In this document: one piece after another, positions 26,111 through 41,172 of the stretch
Layout of the letters: each line of letters starts with the position of its first letter
How positions within the stretch are numbered: the stretch's first letter is position 1
DNA from: Clavelina lepadiformis
Taxonomy: Eukaryota > Chordata > Ascidiacea > Aplousobranchia > Clavelinidae
DNA length: 64,000 bases
NCBI RefSeq assembly: GCF_947623445.1
Contig: NC_135242.1
Span: 2,976,001 to 3,040,000 of the forward strand
Direction of reading: 5' to 3'
Translations under genes and position numbers: made by a program
Notes under the pieces: model-generated
Told to the model about the DNA's origin: nothing
What the model saw: the letters and a program-made list of their open reading frames with translations, nothing else
The model's database searches: none

Positions 26111-26569
26111 GATTAAACATTTGACATATTCCGCTTTAAGCTCAGCTAAGTAATTCATGATTGAACATAAAATTATGACGTTAAAATAAGTTGCTACTAC
26201 GCAGCCACATTTCTGTTTATAAAAGAGTTATATCAAAGAAATCTGTAAATTACATAAAAATATATTTGATCTCGATATTTATTGTAACAGCACTGACGCT
26301 TAAAGTTATTTAACACGGGATTCCATTCAAGAACTACCACCTTAGTTCAAACATTTAGGGGAAGATTTCTTTTTTGTATTTCCAATCTTTAGTTAGTATA
26401 TGAGGGAAACATACTGCTCTATACCTGCTGGCCTCTGATTGTTTTAAGTAATGCAAAATCTTGGACAAAATGTTTCATGGTTTAATGCATTTGGCGTTTA
26501 ATGGCTTGCAAGTTTGTTGCTGGATCATGCTAAGGGGGTTTTATAGATATTTGTTTGTGTGGTGTCGAA

Positions 26570-28360
26570 ATGCTGCAAATTATCGTTTTGGTCATAATTT
26601 TCGTAACCTATGTTGTTGCTATACGGGACATTTTCATGTGTTTAGTTTGACCATGTTGTAACTTTTCTAGTTATTGTTGTGTTTCTACCGCAGATTTTAT
26701 ACCAACCGCAAGAACCCTTAACCTTTATTTTCTTTGCATTTCTTTTTATACAATTATTGCGAACCATAATTACGTGCGGTTACAAAGTTTATATAGAAGA
26801 AGATAATATAGAAGAAAGCCCACCACAATATTCAAGACAAGTTTATTTTCGTTTATTTTATATATACGATAATGCACTAAAATAATTGTCATTTTCCATA
26901 AAAATCTAGTTTAATTGACTTTTTTCTCGCAAAGTCCAGGAAATGTGAAGGCACAGTTTTCATCACTCAATTTTCCTTGGTATAAATTTCCACAATCTTC
27001 ATCTCCTAAGAAGATGCGGGAGTCGGCAACTCCGATACGTTCTTCATACAACTCCGCATTATTGGGTTCATCGTCGTTCCAGTCAAGATTTCGATCTCCT
27101 AAAACTCCGTCGATCCAAGTAAATTCTCCTTCTCTTTCTAAGTCGTGGAGCCCGATCCAAGGCCTGGGTTTGCCTAAACGCAGCCAGATGATCCTGAGAA
27201 ATAGAATTAAATTGACTGGAACATTCCAAGTTAATAAGAGTTTATGGGAAACAGCGAAAGGAATTAGCGACTTAGACACAGTTCACACAACTCTCTGTAC
27301 ACTGAGCAGTAAATTAAACTGGCCAAGTTCCTGATTTTTAACTGACAAGAGAAGGAAATATAATGACGTAAAGTAATAACCGATCAATTGTTTAAGTATA
27401 AAAGGTAATATTCATGCCCCAACGCAAAACGAAAACATGAGATAACATAAACATAAAAAATGAATGATGAATGACGAAAAAATAAACATGAAAATTTGAT
27501 AAATATGGAAATCGAAAATTTTTAAACTGAGTATTTTGCAATATATCTGAGAAAGATAGTTCAGTGTAATCTCACCTTCTTGCGTATGAGTCTCTGGCCC
27601 CAACGGTTGCCAAATCACCACCAAGTTCTTGACATTCCGATCTTGCTTCAGTCCAGGTACCTCGTCGCGTCAGCCTGTATTTATAGCCATTGAACATCAC
27701 AAACCATTCGGAAGCAACTGAAGCTTGTAATTCTGTAAATTTTTCAATAAAATGTTTATTTTACAAAACAAAAACAAAGATTTCAGAGAAGATTTATCTT
27801 CTGCTAATATAAACTTTTAAGTAGAAGTGACCGAAAGATTGGATATTTTCAAGCAGCACTTACCTTTGCGAAGCTTGCTCACTTCGTAATGGCAATCGAT
27901 TGGGGTTCCACGGCAGTTATGAAAGAAGAGTGATATGACAACCAGTACCAAAATCATTTTCATAAAGAATAAAAAAAATTCTTTGCTCTATGAGAGTAAA
28001 ACGAAAGCTTATTCCGATAAAATGGTTCTGTCCACTTCCACGTAATGCCTTGCTTATAACTTACTTGTCTGTATTCCACCGATACTTTTAAAGGCAAAGC
28101 CAGAAGGAGAAATTCCACCTGACAACGTAGGCTACCACGTTTACTACCTAACATTAGGTCACAATTTCGCAATGTAAGCAGAACACAGGAAAAATATGAT
28201 AAGGTCAGCTTTTACTGATTGAACAATTTATTGCAAAAGGAATTGTCAATTGAGTTTGATTGTATGTGTTCTTATTGCATTTTGGATTACCATTTGTTAC
28301 AATCAACAGTTGTATTTAGAATTTCGGAAATGCTTCAAATCCTAAAATCATTTTTCAATT
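26570..28360 (-). repeat. Inverted duplication, right arm
   Basis: Mirror copy of 21675-23535, carrying lectin 3 with its promoter region and 3' flank. Confidence 0.85.
26911..27963 (-). CDS. Secreted C-type lectin 3
   Basis: Three exons on the minus strand: 27864-27963, 27576-27732, 26911-27193 (about 179 residues). Two ATGs are possible, at 27963 (MKMILV...) and 27957; the latter matches the start used in lectins 1 and 2. Signal peptide MILVLVVISLFFHNCRG; fold motifs WFVMFNGYKYRLTR, WTEARSECQELGGDLATV, WIGLHDLEREGEFTWIDG, the EPN motif (DDEPNNAE), GDEDCGNLYQGKLSDENC and GLCEKKVN. It is a mirror copy of lectin 2 but keeps EPN and has diverged most at the start of the fold (MFNGYKYRLTRRGT against PFNGYKYKLTQPAN). 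All splice sites are intact. Confidence 0.9.
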
Positions 28361-28365
28361 AATCA
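27964..28365 (-). promoter_or_regulatory. Shared lectin upstream module (lectin 3)
   Basis: Mirror of the lectin 2 upstream region, including the Rel-like TGGAATTTCTCC (28106-28117 read on the minus strand). Confidence 0.55.
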
Positions 28366-29040
28366 CATATTAACTATCAACTATAATCAACTTTTAATTT
28401 ATATTTTAACTGTTAACTGGCATTATAACGACACCATGAATTTCAACAGAGAAAATTTGCTAGTACTAAATGCAATGAGATATGAAAAATTATGTAGGCT
28501 TATTGCAGCAATGAAACTTTTCCAGTAAAGGTATAGCAATAAGAATAATACGAGGATATTGAAGGAAATTACAATTTACATATTTTCTTATCACTTAGTG
28601 TCCTTGCCTTGGAACAACGAAGACCGAAGCACAGACGAATCGTATATTACATAACAGGTTACGATGTGACCCACATAAAATTTTCTGAAAATGTAAACGC
28701 TTTCTTTATCATGTCCACTTTGATAAGGAAGAGTGTGCAGTTTCCAGCTGAAAGCTGCCCATCATAATACTCGTGGAGATTCAACTGCACAAGCTGTTTT
28801 GAAGAGCTGGGAAAAGAAAGAAAGTGAAACATTCATTTATTTTGGTTTCTCATATATGTTTGAAGTCAATCCATTGCGTTGGCATTAGTATAGAACTGTT
28901 TCTGCTTTAAATAGAAATATCATCGTTTTCATTTATTTCGACTATTTAAGCCGTCATAGAAAATATTGAGAGTATGAAGACTAATTGATTGATTTATAAA
29001 TGTATATAAATGCGATATGAAATATGACTTTCATTTCTTC
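28366..29040. other. Spacer after the lectin array
   Basis: AT-rich DNA with no supported gene or repeat match beyond the end of the right arm. Confidence 0.5.
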
Positions 29041-29330
29041 AGGGCTATTTGGGACAAGTACGCAAAAGAAAAGCATGGGTGGGTAGAAATGACGTTCGCA
29101 GGGAAAATGTGTTTGTTTGGGCTGAAGGACAACTAGGAGAAAACATTCATTGCGCCCCATGCGAGCAAAATAAATGGGGAGAAAACAAAAATTCTATCAA
29201 CTTGTGGTCTCGATCGTAGTGGTCTTAATTGGCGACTGCCGTTGTTTTCAGAAACCCCCTTCCCAGAGAAGAGAGTTGTGAGAAAAGACAGTTTGATCGT
29301 GTCAGTAATTGACAACTGAACCATACATGT
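29041..29330 (+). pseudogene. Orphan, decayed lectin exon 3
   Basis: Similar to exon 3 of lectin 4 (48840-49077) plus its 3' flank: it starts after a CAG with RAIWDKYAKEKHGWV, then after a frame change reads VFVWAEGQLGENIHCAP and NSINLW, followed by in-frame stops. The EPN motif is lost (PCEQNKWG). The 3' flank (TCAGTAATTG, TATGCACTAATAATT) also matches lectin 4. No exons 1 or 2 lie upstream. Confidence 0.8.
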
Positions 29331-30289
29331 GATGTAGTCTATGCACTAATAATTCTAGTCTACGCATTGATATTTAACTCAAATAATTCTAGAAAAGTGT
29401 AAATATGTAACAACTGGATCCATGAATTACAGACATTTCCATATTATATCTATACCGCTGTTGTTCAAATTAAGAAAATTGCTTTATGCTATAATGAATA
29501 AAAGAAACATTTAAAAATACTCATTCAGTTCACCTACAGCAAGTGTGATTCACTTTTCAGGCCAACCTTTGTTATAGCCAACGAATAAAAATTCACCGCA
29601 GCGGTTGCGAAAGATCTAAAGATTTATTGTAAGCGGGCAAAAACATGTGAAAAATTGTTAGCTTCACACATCATCATAACGTTTCTCTTAAAAAAGTACT
29701 TCTAGCTGAAATAAAAACTTGCAGAAGTTTGGTGGCTTAATTCAGTGACAAGATTTTGGTGATACTTATATTTGCCCATTTTGATAATCGAACCTCCTAA
29801 CTTTCTAGTACTTTTTCGAATACCTGTACTGTCCAATAAGGTTCTTTACTGTTGATGAGGTGTAAACAGCTAAAATAGTTATAACAACAGAGGCATCGTT
29901 TGGCTTAAATTATCTTTTCGTCATTCAGACAGGAAGCACAAATCTTTGACACAAAATTCTCGTATACTAAAGTCTCTAAAATGCTTGTAATCATTTTGCA
30001 GTTTTTGTCGATTTTCTTTAAACGTCCATTTTCTAACATAGCAGTAATATATTTACGACAGGTTTTGAAGCATGTTACAACACTGCAACCAAAAGCCCAG
30101 TTGTTGCTATATTCGTGGCATGTATACATACATACTCGAAGTCTAAGTTATAATGGCACGTTGTGTTGGTCAAGAAACTTACTGTAGCAAACAGTTTAAA
30201 TGAACAGGAATGAAATCACAACGTTGAAAGGGTAAAAAACCTTCTGGAATTGTTTGAAATTTCCGTGCGTCGTCTAGGTTCAATGCTAT
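29331..30289. other. Intergenic
   Basis: No supported gene. A cysteine-containing frame at 29905-30129 minus is considered and rejected elsewhere. Confidence 0.45.
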
Positions 30290-30944
30290 TTTACGTAGGT
30301 CGCCACCCAGGTTTAGAAAAGCTTTGAAAAGCTATATCATCTTCAACAAATGCAGCAACTTTATAAAATCCAGATTTTTGAAACGTAAGTATAAAAAGAA
30401 CTTGAATAACACAAATAACTAGGTTTAGTCAATTATGTATAGATGATTTACTTTTTTTCTGAAAAAACGCAAACCTTTAAAATAAAAGATACCGACAAAC
30501 ATTTTGAAACGACTTTAATTGTTATACAAATGCTTCGAAATTGCTTATAACCATGTTGTTCTTTTGGTGATGGTCCTCGGAACATACCATTTGCTTCAAC
30601 CGCAAAAGTTACGCAAAGTTATGGGACACATTTCCAATTTCTTTTTGTTGCAACAGCAAGCCGGATTTCCCCGCACATGGCGAGCATATGACAATGCGTT
30701 TAAATTTTTTGGCTTAATATTCGCAAGAAAAGAAACAAGAATAACGTCGCAAAAAAGTTAATAATTTAACTATGTTTGACAGTATAACGAGAATCAATTT
30801 TCCAAATTTTACTTCCATTGCACCAAGTAATAGCGTCTACAAAATTTTCCGAATCCTTTATTTCCAATTTGAAACATAAAAAAGCAAAAGAAAAGTTAAA
30901 ACTTTGGAAATAAAATCTATCGACAACGCACGTAAGAAAGAATA
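30290..30944 (+). repeat. Duplicated block, copy 1
   Basis: Direct repeat of 38070-38610 (CCCAGGTTTAGAAAAGCTTT through AAAATCTATCGACAACGCAC). Copy 1 contains about 110 extra bases near 30640-30750. A short frame ending KRKYKKNLNNTNN is shared in part, but I recognise no gene. Confidence 0.85.
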
Positions 30945-32612
30945 TGTTACACTTGTTTTTGCCCTGTATCTGTTACGTTTGTCCCTTGCGCCCGAATGCG
31001 CGTTTCCGTGATTAATTAAGCACATGTGTCTTTTTATCGACGTGTGTCCGACAAGTAGTTGGACTGACAGTTTTGTATTGGAGCTGCTGAAATGAGCTGT
31101 GTGAACGAAAACTTGACTTAACCGATTTTAAATAAAAGATGTGCCTGTAATTCTGAGAGTGAGGACAACAAAACGTAACACTGGCGAGCACGGCAGGACC
31201 TCTTAGAAGCACAGAAGAGTTTATCAAGTTTTATTGAAGTATGAATTTATTTTACTCTCCGCCTCGTTACCAGCGTGGCAATAGTTTTTCGTCTTTTCTG
31301 AAAGAATTCGAATCCTTCTGCGACAGCGTTAAAGCATCGGATGCGGCAAAGAAACATGCATTTCTACAAATCTTGCCGGAAGACATGAGATTCTCCATGA
31401 CCGATGATCGTAAAGAACTCTACGAGCTTAGTTATGACGAACTCATTCAACAAGCAAAAGATACGGCTTCAGGACTATCTTCACAAAAGCATGCCATGCA
31501 ACAACTCTTTCAGCGCACTCAAGGTTTTGACGAGTCCGTAAGAAGCTTTCTTAAAGCTATAGCCCAATTGGGAAAATGGCTTATCCAAACGACGAACAGC
31601 ATGGAATGCGCAGTAGTGTGCTGTACAACCTACTCGTTGGAGGACTGAGAGATCGTCAACAAGCCTCTCAAATCTTACGCGATAACTCTAAAAGTGTGCA
31701 ACCGGATTTCTACGCCACAGCAAAGAACATTATTGAAAACGCAGAACGGACGCATCATGAACCACGTATAATGACGTCAGAAGTAGCAGCGGTGACAGGA
31801 GATCACCAGGACGTATCCCAATTAAAAAGAACTGTCGAAAAACTTCAGGACGAAATTTCCCAGCTGCGAAACGAAATGAAGACAGCAAGAGAACCTCGTG
31901 AAGAGAGAAGAAGACTTCAGTGTTTTAACTGTGGGGAATATGGTCACGTTGCTCGACGCTGTCACAGGCAACGTGCAAGAAACCTTCGACGTGCTTCTGA
32001 CGTACATGGAACTCACCACAATCCACCACAAGAAATGTACCAGGTTCAAACTTTGGATCAGGACTTGCATAGAGAACAAGTTTGCCAACGTTGAGTTGTC
32101 GGCACTGCACGATGAGTTATGTTTGGACAAATTGGAACTGTCAGAAGTTGAACGCCAAAAGCTGTTTTCCGTAATCTCTTCCTATCGTGATGTATTTTCG
32201 CTGCACCCGTACGATATTGGACAAACAGAACTGGTCGAACACTCAATCGAAACTGGAGACTCGCTCCCTATACGCCAGCACCCAAGACGCTTGTCTGAAC
32301 CCCAAAAGCAAAAGGTAAATGAACTAGTTGAGGATATGTGTGACAAAGAAATTATTCAACCTTCTCAATCACCCTGGGCTAGTCCAATTGTATTAGTTCG
32401 CAAAAAAGACGGTGATATGCGGTTTTGCATCGATTACCGTAAGCTGAATGACTGTACAAAAAAATCTAGTTATCCATTACCTCGAATTGATGAGAGCTTA
32501 GACCAACTGTCTGGTTGCCGTTACTTATCAACTTTAGACAAATTTGACTTAACTGCTTTTAAATAAAACATGTGCCTGTAATTCTAAGAGTGAGAACAGC
32601 AATAACGTAACA
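30945..32612 (+). mobile_element. Broken LTR retrotransposon fossil, Ty3/Gypsy-type
   Basis: A left LTR (about 30945-31180) begins TGTTAC and ends GTAACA. The end of the right LTR is recognisable at about 32545-32612 with strong similarity to the left one. Between them are a gag-like region (31241 to about 31990) with a CCHC zinc knuckle and part of a reverse transcriptase domain with its typical YPLPRIDE-type segment. The rest of pol is absent. The element is incomplete and broken, with at least two breaks. The LTR remnants are still similar, so it is not very ancient. No target duplication was found. Confidence 0.85.
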
Positions 32613-33468
32613 CCTTTAACAATTTCATTATTTTGTAGCGGGGTTGATATTTGATATTCGTCACAACTAAGGCGATGTCCACCGAGAAACATTGTGAATT
32701 GTGAAGAGGTATTAACCTATGATGTCACAACGTGAATTGGCTTGTCATTCTGGCGTTGAAGACGAGTTTGGTGCGGAGAACGCCATACAACTTAGGTGAT
32801 TACAACATATCGAAACTCAATGAAATGTTTACCAAATAGCCTATGGTATGGTGTCGACATATTTACCCTCATTCACAGTAAATAAATTTACTGCACAACC
32901 GAATATGGTATGGTTGGCTATGGTTTTCCAAAACCTGAGCTTCTTTCTCCTAAGACAATTTTTGGCGGCAACATTTTATTTTTGTATTAGGTGATCCTGA
33001 ACAAAATCGGTATAATGTTAGAACCACTCTAAAAAGCAGAAATTGGCTGTTGGAATCTATTTAGCTAAAAGTCTGTAATCAACCGGTTTTCCTTTCCCAC
33101 CACAACATTTATCGGCAACCGGTATTTGAAAACTTCATCTATAAGTCTTACATGAATAAAACCTTGAGTAACATGCTGCAAAACGCACACTTTCAAAGGA
33201 TTAACTGTAATTAAATGAGTAACCAGCCATGGGCGTTTAACTGCAAACCGTCCAGTAATAAACTACGTTACACGCGGGAATGACCTTACACGCGGGAATG
33301 ACACCCAGGTTTCGTTCTTTACGATTAAGATTTGACGCGTCAAAAACGCGCATGGTCTCGCGAACAGCAATCGATTCATGAATGAACGACTTAATTAGAG
33401 GTTTCTTTTCTGGTTTCAGATCGCTTCGTCATCGTGAAATATTATCCTTATTATCCTTAGGTCATTAC
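32613..33468. other. Intergenic
   Basis: No gene or clear repeat seen between the LTR fossil and the MITE. Confidence 0.5.
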
Positions 33469-33889
33469 TAGGGATGTACCGCGAGGAAGATTACTCGGGT
33501 TCGTGCGAACCCGAATACTATAAAGGTCGACACGAACGAATCTCGAATCTAGTCGTATTAGAACCAAGCAATAAAATTTCATCCAAAATTTGTCAAGTTT
33601 TGCTTGTAACATGATGTAATCAAAAAAATTATCGTTTTCTTTTGAAAAATAGTGTTTAAAAAACGATTGAAAAAGCAAATTCATAAGGAAAACGACCTTC
33701 ATTGTAAGTACTGCTGACTCTAGTTTAGCTTTGTCGGGATACTAGATCATCATTTTTAACAAAAGTCAGTAAATTTATAAGTAATATTGTATTGGGGTTC
33801 GCCATTGTTGGTATTCGTGTTCGCCTTCTTCCATAAAGGCGATAATCGGCGAATCTATTCGGGTTTGGGCTCGTATCGGCTTATCCCTA
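33469..33889. mobile_element. MITE with imperfect 8-bp target duplication
   Basis: Ends TAGGGATGTACCG and, reversed, TAGGGATAAGCCG. The flanks are GTCATTAC (33461-33468) and GTCATAAC (33890-33897), 7 of 8 matching. CGAACCCGAA and its mirror near the right end extend the inverted repeat. Non-coding, 421 bp; ends and target length suggest the hAT group. Confidence 0.75.
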
Positions 33890-34522
33890 GTCATAACAAT
33901 TACGTTGAATACCTTATTTGATTTGTGACGGTTTCTCTTGATTGAGTTGTTGTACAAAGTCTGACGTAATAAAATTTAATGCAGTACTATTGTTCTTAAC
34001 AACGGAATATATCATTATAGGAGAGTTAAATGTCACTTTGTAAAATATTTGTGATTCTAGGCTTTCAGTTCGTCAAAACGTTTCTGTATTTGCACATTAC
34101 AAGTGAAAAGGAAATGAAAAGACATGGAACTTAAACGTAGACTCTGTTCATGACCACATTGTGATCTAAAAGTGTTTCATGACAACGCCACTAACTTACA
34201 CTTAAATAAGCATTAGGAATGAATATTCGTGGATGTTTTATTATGAAGCAGGTAACAAAATGACAAAGCATATAAGGGGACATATGAATGATGACTCGTC
34301 ACCAGTACTAAAAGAAACTGCAAATACAAAAGAAGAACTTCCCAGCACTACCAAAGCAACAAAAGGCTATTTTCTGAGATTTCATTGTCTCTGCTGTTTA
34401 GGTTGTTATTTGAGCTCTGTACGATTTCAAAGCATCTAATCCAACATGGCGTGATTAGTTATTAGCCTACCTTACTCTTGAAAGATGTTCGGTCTTGTAC
34501 TGCCCAAACCGACATCGGCATC

Positions 34523-36834
<2,312 letters not shown>

Positions 36835-38069
36835 TGTGAAAAATTTCTTTTGCAATTTGGCGGTAAATGACGGACTCTAGATGCTAAAAACCCCCGCAGA
36901 AAGCAAAGCTCGACTTAGAAAAGGATGACATCATAAGACGACTTTGATTCAATCGGTAAATTTAATTTTCCGGCCTAACTCGGACTTTAAATAAATTTTC
37001 GAGTTCGGACTTGTATTTTTAAGTTTTGGCCGGTTTCGGGTTAAAAATATAAGGTCCCGTTACAGCTCTGCATATTACTAAAAATTATATTTTTGCAAAT
37101 TGTAAATTTATCTCGCTTTCACGATTCTTATATGTACAGTATTATATTTTCTTCACTCTTTTATAAACACACTTGCATTGCGACGTAATTTTGTGTACAT
37201 TTATTTATTTACTAAAGTCAAAGAGATCTTAGAAGTTTTAAACGTAATTTTTGTTTTTATTTTTTTTACAAAAACACGCTAATAAATTTATATGATAAAA
37301 TCATATGTTACATTTTCACGCATCATAGTTACAACGACTCCCAAGGCTGTTTCTACACCTAACCTAAACAACATAAACCACCGACCGAAAATCAGGCTGT
37401 TAGCATATGTATGACATATCAGCTTGAGTTATGGTAAAATATCCTTGTATTTTAATATAAGAAAGCTTATTGACGGGTAGTTATGTGAACTTTCACAAGC
37501 GTCACATCACAATTACAGGTGTAACAGAATGACAGACATTCGCTGGCAGTTGACCTTCAGTAATCTTAAGATATCTAGTACGTAATTATATATATGTATT
37601 TATGCATTTTCGTCTATTGTTACCGTTTATGTTACTGTTATTGTTATTGACGTCTTTTGTTACCACATATTTTGCATGTTCTAGTTACCTTTTTAATATT
37701 GTTTGAATCATCTTTGATCTCATGCTCATAAAGAAAATAGGGAAAAAACATTTTTTGGTGATCAGACATGCCACAGTGATCGCTGTTAGGTCTTTAATTG
37801 TTTCACATACTTTGCAATTGGTCTAAAAACTCTAAACAAAAATTGAACACGTCATGGTCCCATGATTGTGATAGTCACTATGACGTATGGATACAGTAAC
37901 AGTAATACTCAAAATATTTATAACGGTGCGGGATCAGGTTACCTTGTTCTATAAATGAACAATGGTTTTCGTCAACGCTCCTTTTTTAACAAGTATTTTG
38001 TGTGTTCACGTGTGACGTGTGTATTGTGAAAATCCTGGACCAAAAGTTATTTTGCACCGGCCGCTTGTG
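36835..38069. other. Protease 3' flank and spacer
   Basis: AATAAA occurs near 36988. Otherwise AT-rich DNA with no supported gene. Confidence 0.5.
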
Positions 38070-38610
38070 GTTGATGAAGATGTACCCAGGTTTAGAAAAG
38101 CTTTGAAAAACTATATCATCTTTAACAAATGCAGCAATTTTATAAAATCCAGGTTTTTGAAACGTAAGTATAAAAAGAACTTGAATAACACAAATAACTA
38201 GGTTTAGTTGACTATATATAGATGATTATTTTTTTCTGAAAAATGCAAACCTTTACAATAAAAGATACCGACAAACATTTTGACATGACTTTAATTGTTA
38301 TACGAATGCTTCGAAGCTGCTTATAACGATGTTGTTCTTTTGGTGATGGTCCTCTGAACATACCATTTGCTTCAGCCGTAAAAGTTACACAAAGTTATGG
38401 GACACATTTCCTTAATATTTCATTAATAATTTAACTATATTTGATAGTAACCAGCATCAAGTTCCCTGATTTTACTTCCATTGCAACAAGTAGTAGCGTC
38501 TACAAAATTTTCTTAATCCTTTATTTCCAAGTTGAAACATAAAAGCAAAAGAAAAGTTAAAACTTTGGAAATAAAATCTATCGACAACGCACTAAGAAAG
38601 AATATACAAG
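38070..38610 (+). repeat. Duplicated block, copy 2
   Basis: Direct repeat of 30290-30940. After AAGAATA, where the LTR fossil begins in copy 1, copy 2 continues into ATACAAGAGATTTTAAC with no LTR. Confidence 0.85.
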
Positions 38611-40530
38611 AGATTTTAACAAACAAACAAAGTAATGGTTAAGGCATATCCTATAAGTTCTTGGAGCAGTGGTTCGGGTATTCCCTAACTTTTACCGCCA
38701 TTTATCCTTTCACACAAGAAGTCTTAGCATATTCTCGCAGGAAAAAGGTTTCAAAACTTAGTAAACCTATAACTTTTGCAGGTGGTACAGAATCGTTGTT
38801 ATACTAACAGCAAAAAATTTGCTGAATCATGTTAAATTTATTAAAGGAGTTGCAAACGAAAAAGCAATACGCTACTTCTGCAGCACACACCTCAACTTCA
38901 TTGAACTTGCAGAGGTGGACGTTCAGATAGGCGCATAAAGATTTTTATACTGATTGAAGTATCATTCGATTTAGGCAACTACAATTGACGATGACTGCTG
39001 TTGCGTCCTGGAACACGTATACGAAAGGGCAAGTTTGGCTTAAAGGTTTAATTTATTGGAAGAAATAAAAGTAACGAAAGACATTTTCATGGGTTAAATT
39101 TTACTTCGTTTTTAGAATTTATGAAGAAAGCAACGTATTCACGAATTAGAAGCTTTTATTTATTCCAAATGGTTTGTTCCGTTCAATGGCAACAGATACA
39201 AGTTGACGCAACCAAGTAACTAAACAACGAAACATTGTATTAATGCTGTTTAATTCCAATCTATAGTTTTAATAAAAAGTTTTCCCACCCAACCCATGTT
39301 GGTTATAATTTGGCAATGAGCTGTTACAAACATTTTTACGCTGTTGCCTAAAAGCGACATTTTCGTCAGATAGGTTTTTGCCACTTTGCGTCACACGGTA
39401 CGAGTCTCTGAGTCATAACATGAAAGCTAGGTGCAAAAATGAAGGGTTGCAGAAAGCTATGTCAAGTGCACATTTACTCCAAAAAAGTACAAAAACTTTT
39501 TTATCCATTTAAAAAGTTGGACAAGTAAATTGCCAAAAACACTCGCGTTTGCAGTTGAATATGCGAAGCAAAACAAACAGCTTCACGTCGTCAACATGAA
39601 GAAATTCTTGGTTGATCGCTGCTGCATTCAATTTTATCGTGACGTAGAAAAACAACGCTGTCGTAGTTTCGGTTCGTAGGTCAACACTTGAGAGTCATGG
39701 GTCATTAACGAAAGAGTTTTGAGTCTTGAAAAACACACTTCAGGTTCCGCAAAAAAAACAGGACGACAAATTTGCGAACCGCGTAAACACTAAACAGCGA
39801 AATGCCAGAGTCGAGTAAGCTATATATACACCGCGTAAAAACAGCTTGGCGACATACCCAGGAAATGTTTTTGCGGCATAGTCATACGTCTGGGTTTTAT
39901 AGCATGTAAAATGCAGTTTTCCTGATGGGTTGGAACTGTTTTATGCTATAGTATAACTTATTGCAAATAATGCAACTATTAAAAGGCTTGTTAAAAATGT
40001 AATGTAATGCAGAAGGTAGTTATTGTTTTTGCTCGCATTGAGGAATGTCAGGACCCGGTTAATTCATGATCTGAATCGAACTTATTAAAAGTTTTATTTG
40101 TTTGTAGTTTGACATGTTTTAATTAACATGGTAGGAAAATGGCAAAGCGGAAATCTGTCTTCTCGATAGAATTCACCTAAATGTTTTCTCTAAGTTTTTC
40201 TGCAACAACAGCAAGATCTGATTTAAATGTAAAGTTTGCTGATCAAATATTGCGCATTATTTCTTTACTTGCTACGTTTCATATCATTGATATAGCACCA
40301 AGACGTAAAAATTCTTTGTAAAAAATTAAAAGGCATCATCATCGCAAAATTTGCAATGAGTTAATCAAAAGCAATCAGACGAGCAAATGTGGAGAGGCTG
40401 TCCCAAAAAATTGTGTTATCGTTTATTATTTATTGTTTTAGTTTGTTTTAAAAAGGTAAATGTGTATCAAAAACTATATGCTATAAAATCTTTATTTCAG
40501 ATAAAAGTAAGAGATAGAAGTTTCTTTATA
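38611..40530. other. Spacer with one lectin scrap
   Basis: Apart from the lectin exon scrap at 39143-39220 nothing is supported. The stretch 39660-39830 shows weak similarity to 42850-43230, perhaps an old duplicate. Confidence 0.4.
39143..39220 (+). pseudogene. Scrap of lectin exon 2
   Basis: Matches the first half of lectin exon 2: ELEAF..., WFVPFNGNRYKLTQPSN, then a stop. No acceptor-to-donor exon and no neighbouring exons. A relic of another lectin copy well outside the main array. Confidence 0.85.
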
Positions 40531-41172
40531 ATGGCGCCCGTAGAAGAAACATTTGACCAACCAGAAACTGAAATTGACGCACTATTTCGACTCTTTGACC
40601 AGAAGCAAATTGGTGTCGTTGGCATTGAAGAGCTGAGAGCAATCTTTCATTCGACAAAACATTACGCCACTAATTCAGAATTAAACGCCATCATCAAAGA
40701 AATTAACAAGAACGGAAATGACGTCATCACCGTTCAAGATTTTCAAGAATATGCCCAAATGGAGCTGGAGCGATGTCCTGATGATGTAATTCGGAACGCA
40801 TTCGAAGTAAGTAAAAAATTGATCACTCGATTTATCGGTTGGAAGTTTTTCTGATTTCAGCGTTCTCCGCCATCGGCAATTAAATTTTAAAATAATGTTT
40901 TGACGTTCAGATTAAGTGAAAACCACAAATGCAAGGATATTTCGACGTAGATAAATTCTACAAAGTCCTAAATAACCTTTTATCTCAAACAGGTATTTGA
41001 CAGCGACGGTGATGGCTACATCAGCAAGGAGGACCTGAGAAATCTGATCTCCAACCTCTTATCTCCACCGACCGATGAAGAGCTCAATCATCTTCTAGAT
41101 GAAGCTGACAGGAAAGCTGAAGGAAGAATAGATTTTGAGGACTTTGTCAACGCGTTAAGTGTTGGAATGTAA
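40531..41172 (+). CDS. Calmodulin-like EF-hand protein
   Basis: Two exons, 40531-40806 and 40993-41172, joined in phase 0 (GTAAGT donor, AAACAG acceptor), giving 151 residues, close to calmodulin length (148). Four EF-hand positions: loop 1 DQKQIGVVGIEE (degenerate), loop 2 NKNGNDVITVQD (poor), loop 3 DSDGDGYISKED (a good calcium loop, though with Asp rather than Glu last), loop 4 DRKAEGRIDFED (degenerate). Probably only loop 3 binds calcium well. The start at ATGGCGCCC follows an A at -3 and gives a typical length; an open frame runs further upstream without signal or domain. A diverged calmodulin/centrin/troponin C relative; its partner is unknown. Confidence 0.88.

Noticed and set aside
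26915-27334. 139-codon plus-strand frame
   Set aside because: Antisense shadow of lectin 3 exon 3.
29905-30129. Minus-strand frame with seven cysteines
   Set aside because: No signal peptide and no known cysteine pattern; AT-rich lysine/asparagine-heavy composition fits chance.
31575-32570. Treating the gag- and RT-like frames as host genes
   Set aside because: LTR ends, zinc knuckle and RT segment mark them as parts of one broken retroelement fossil.
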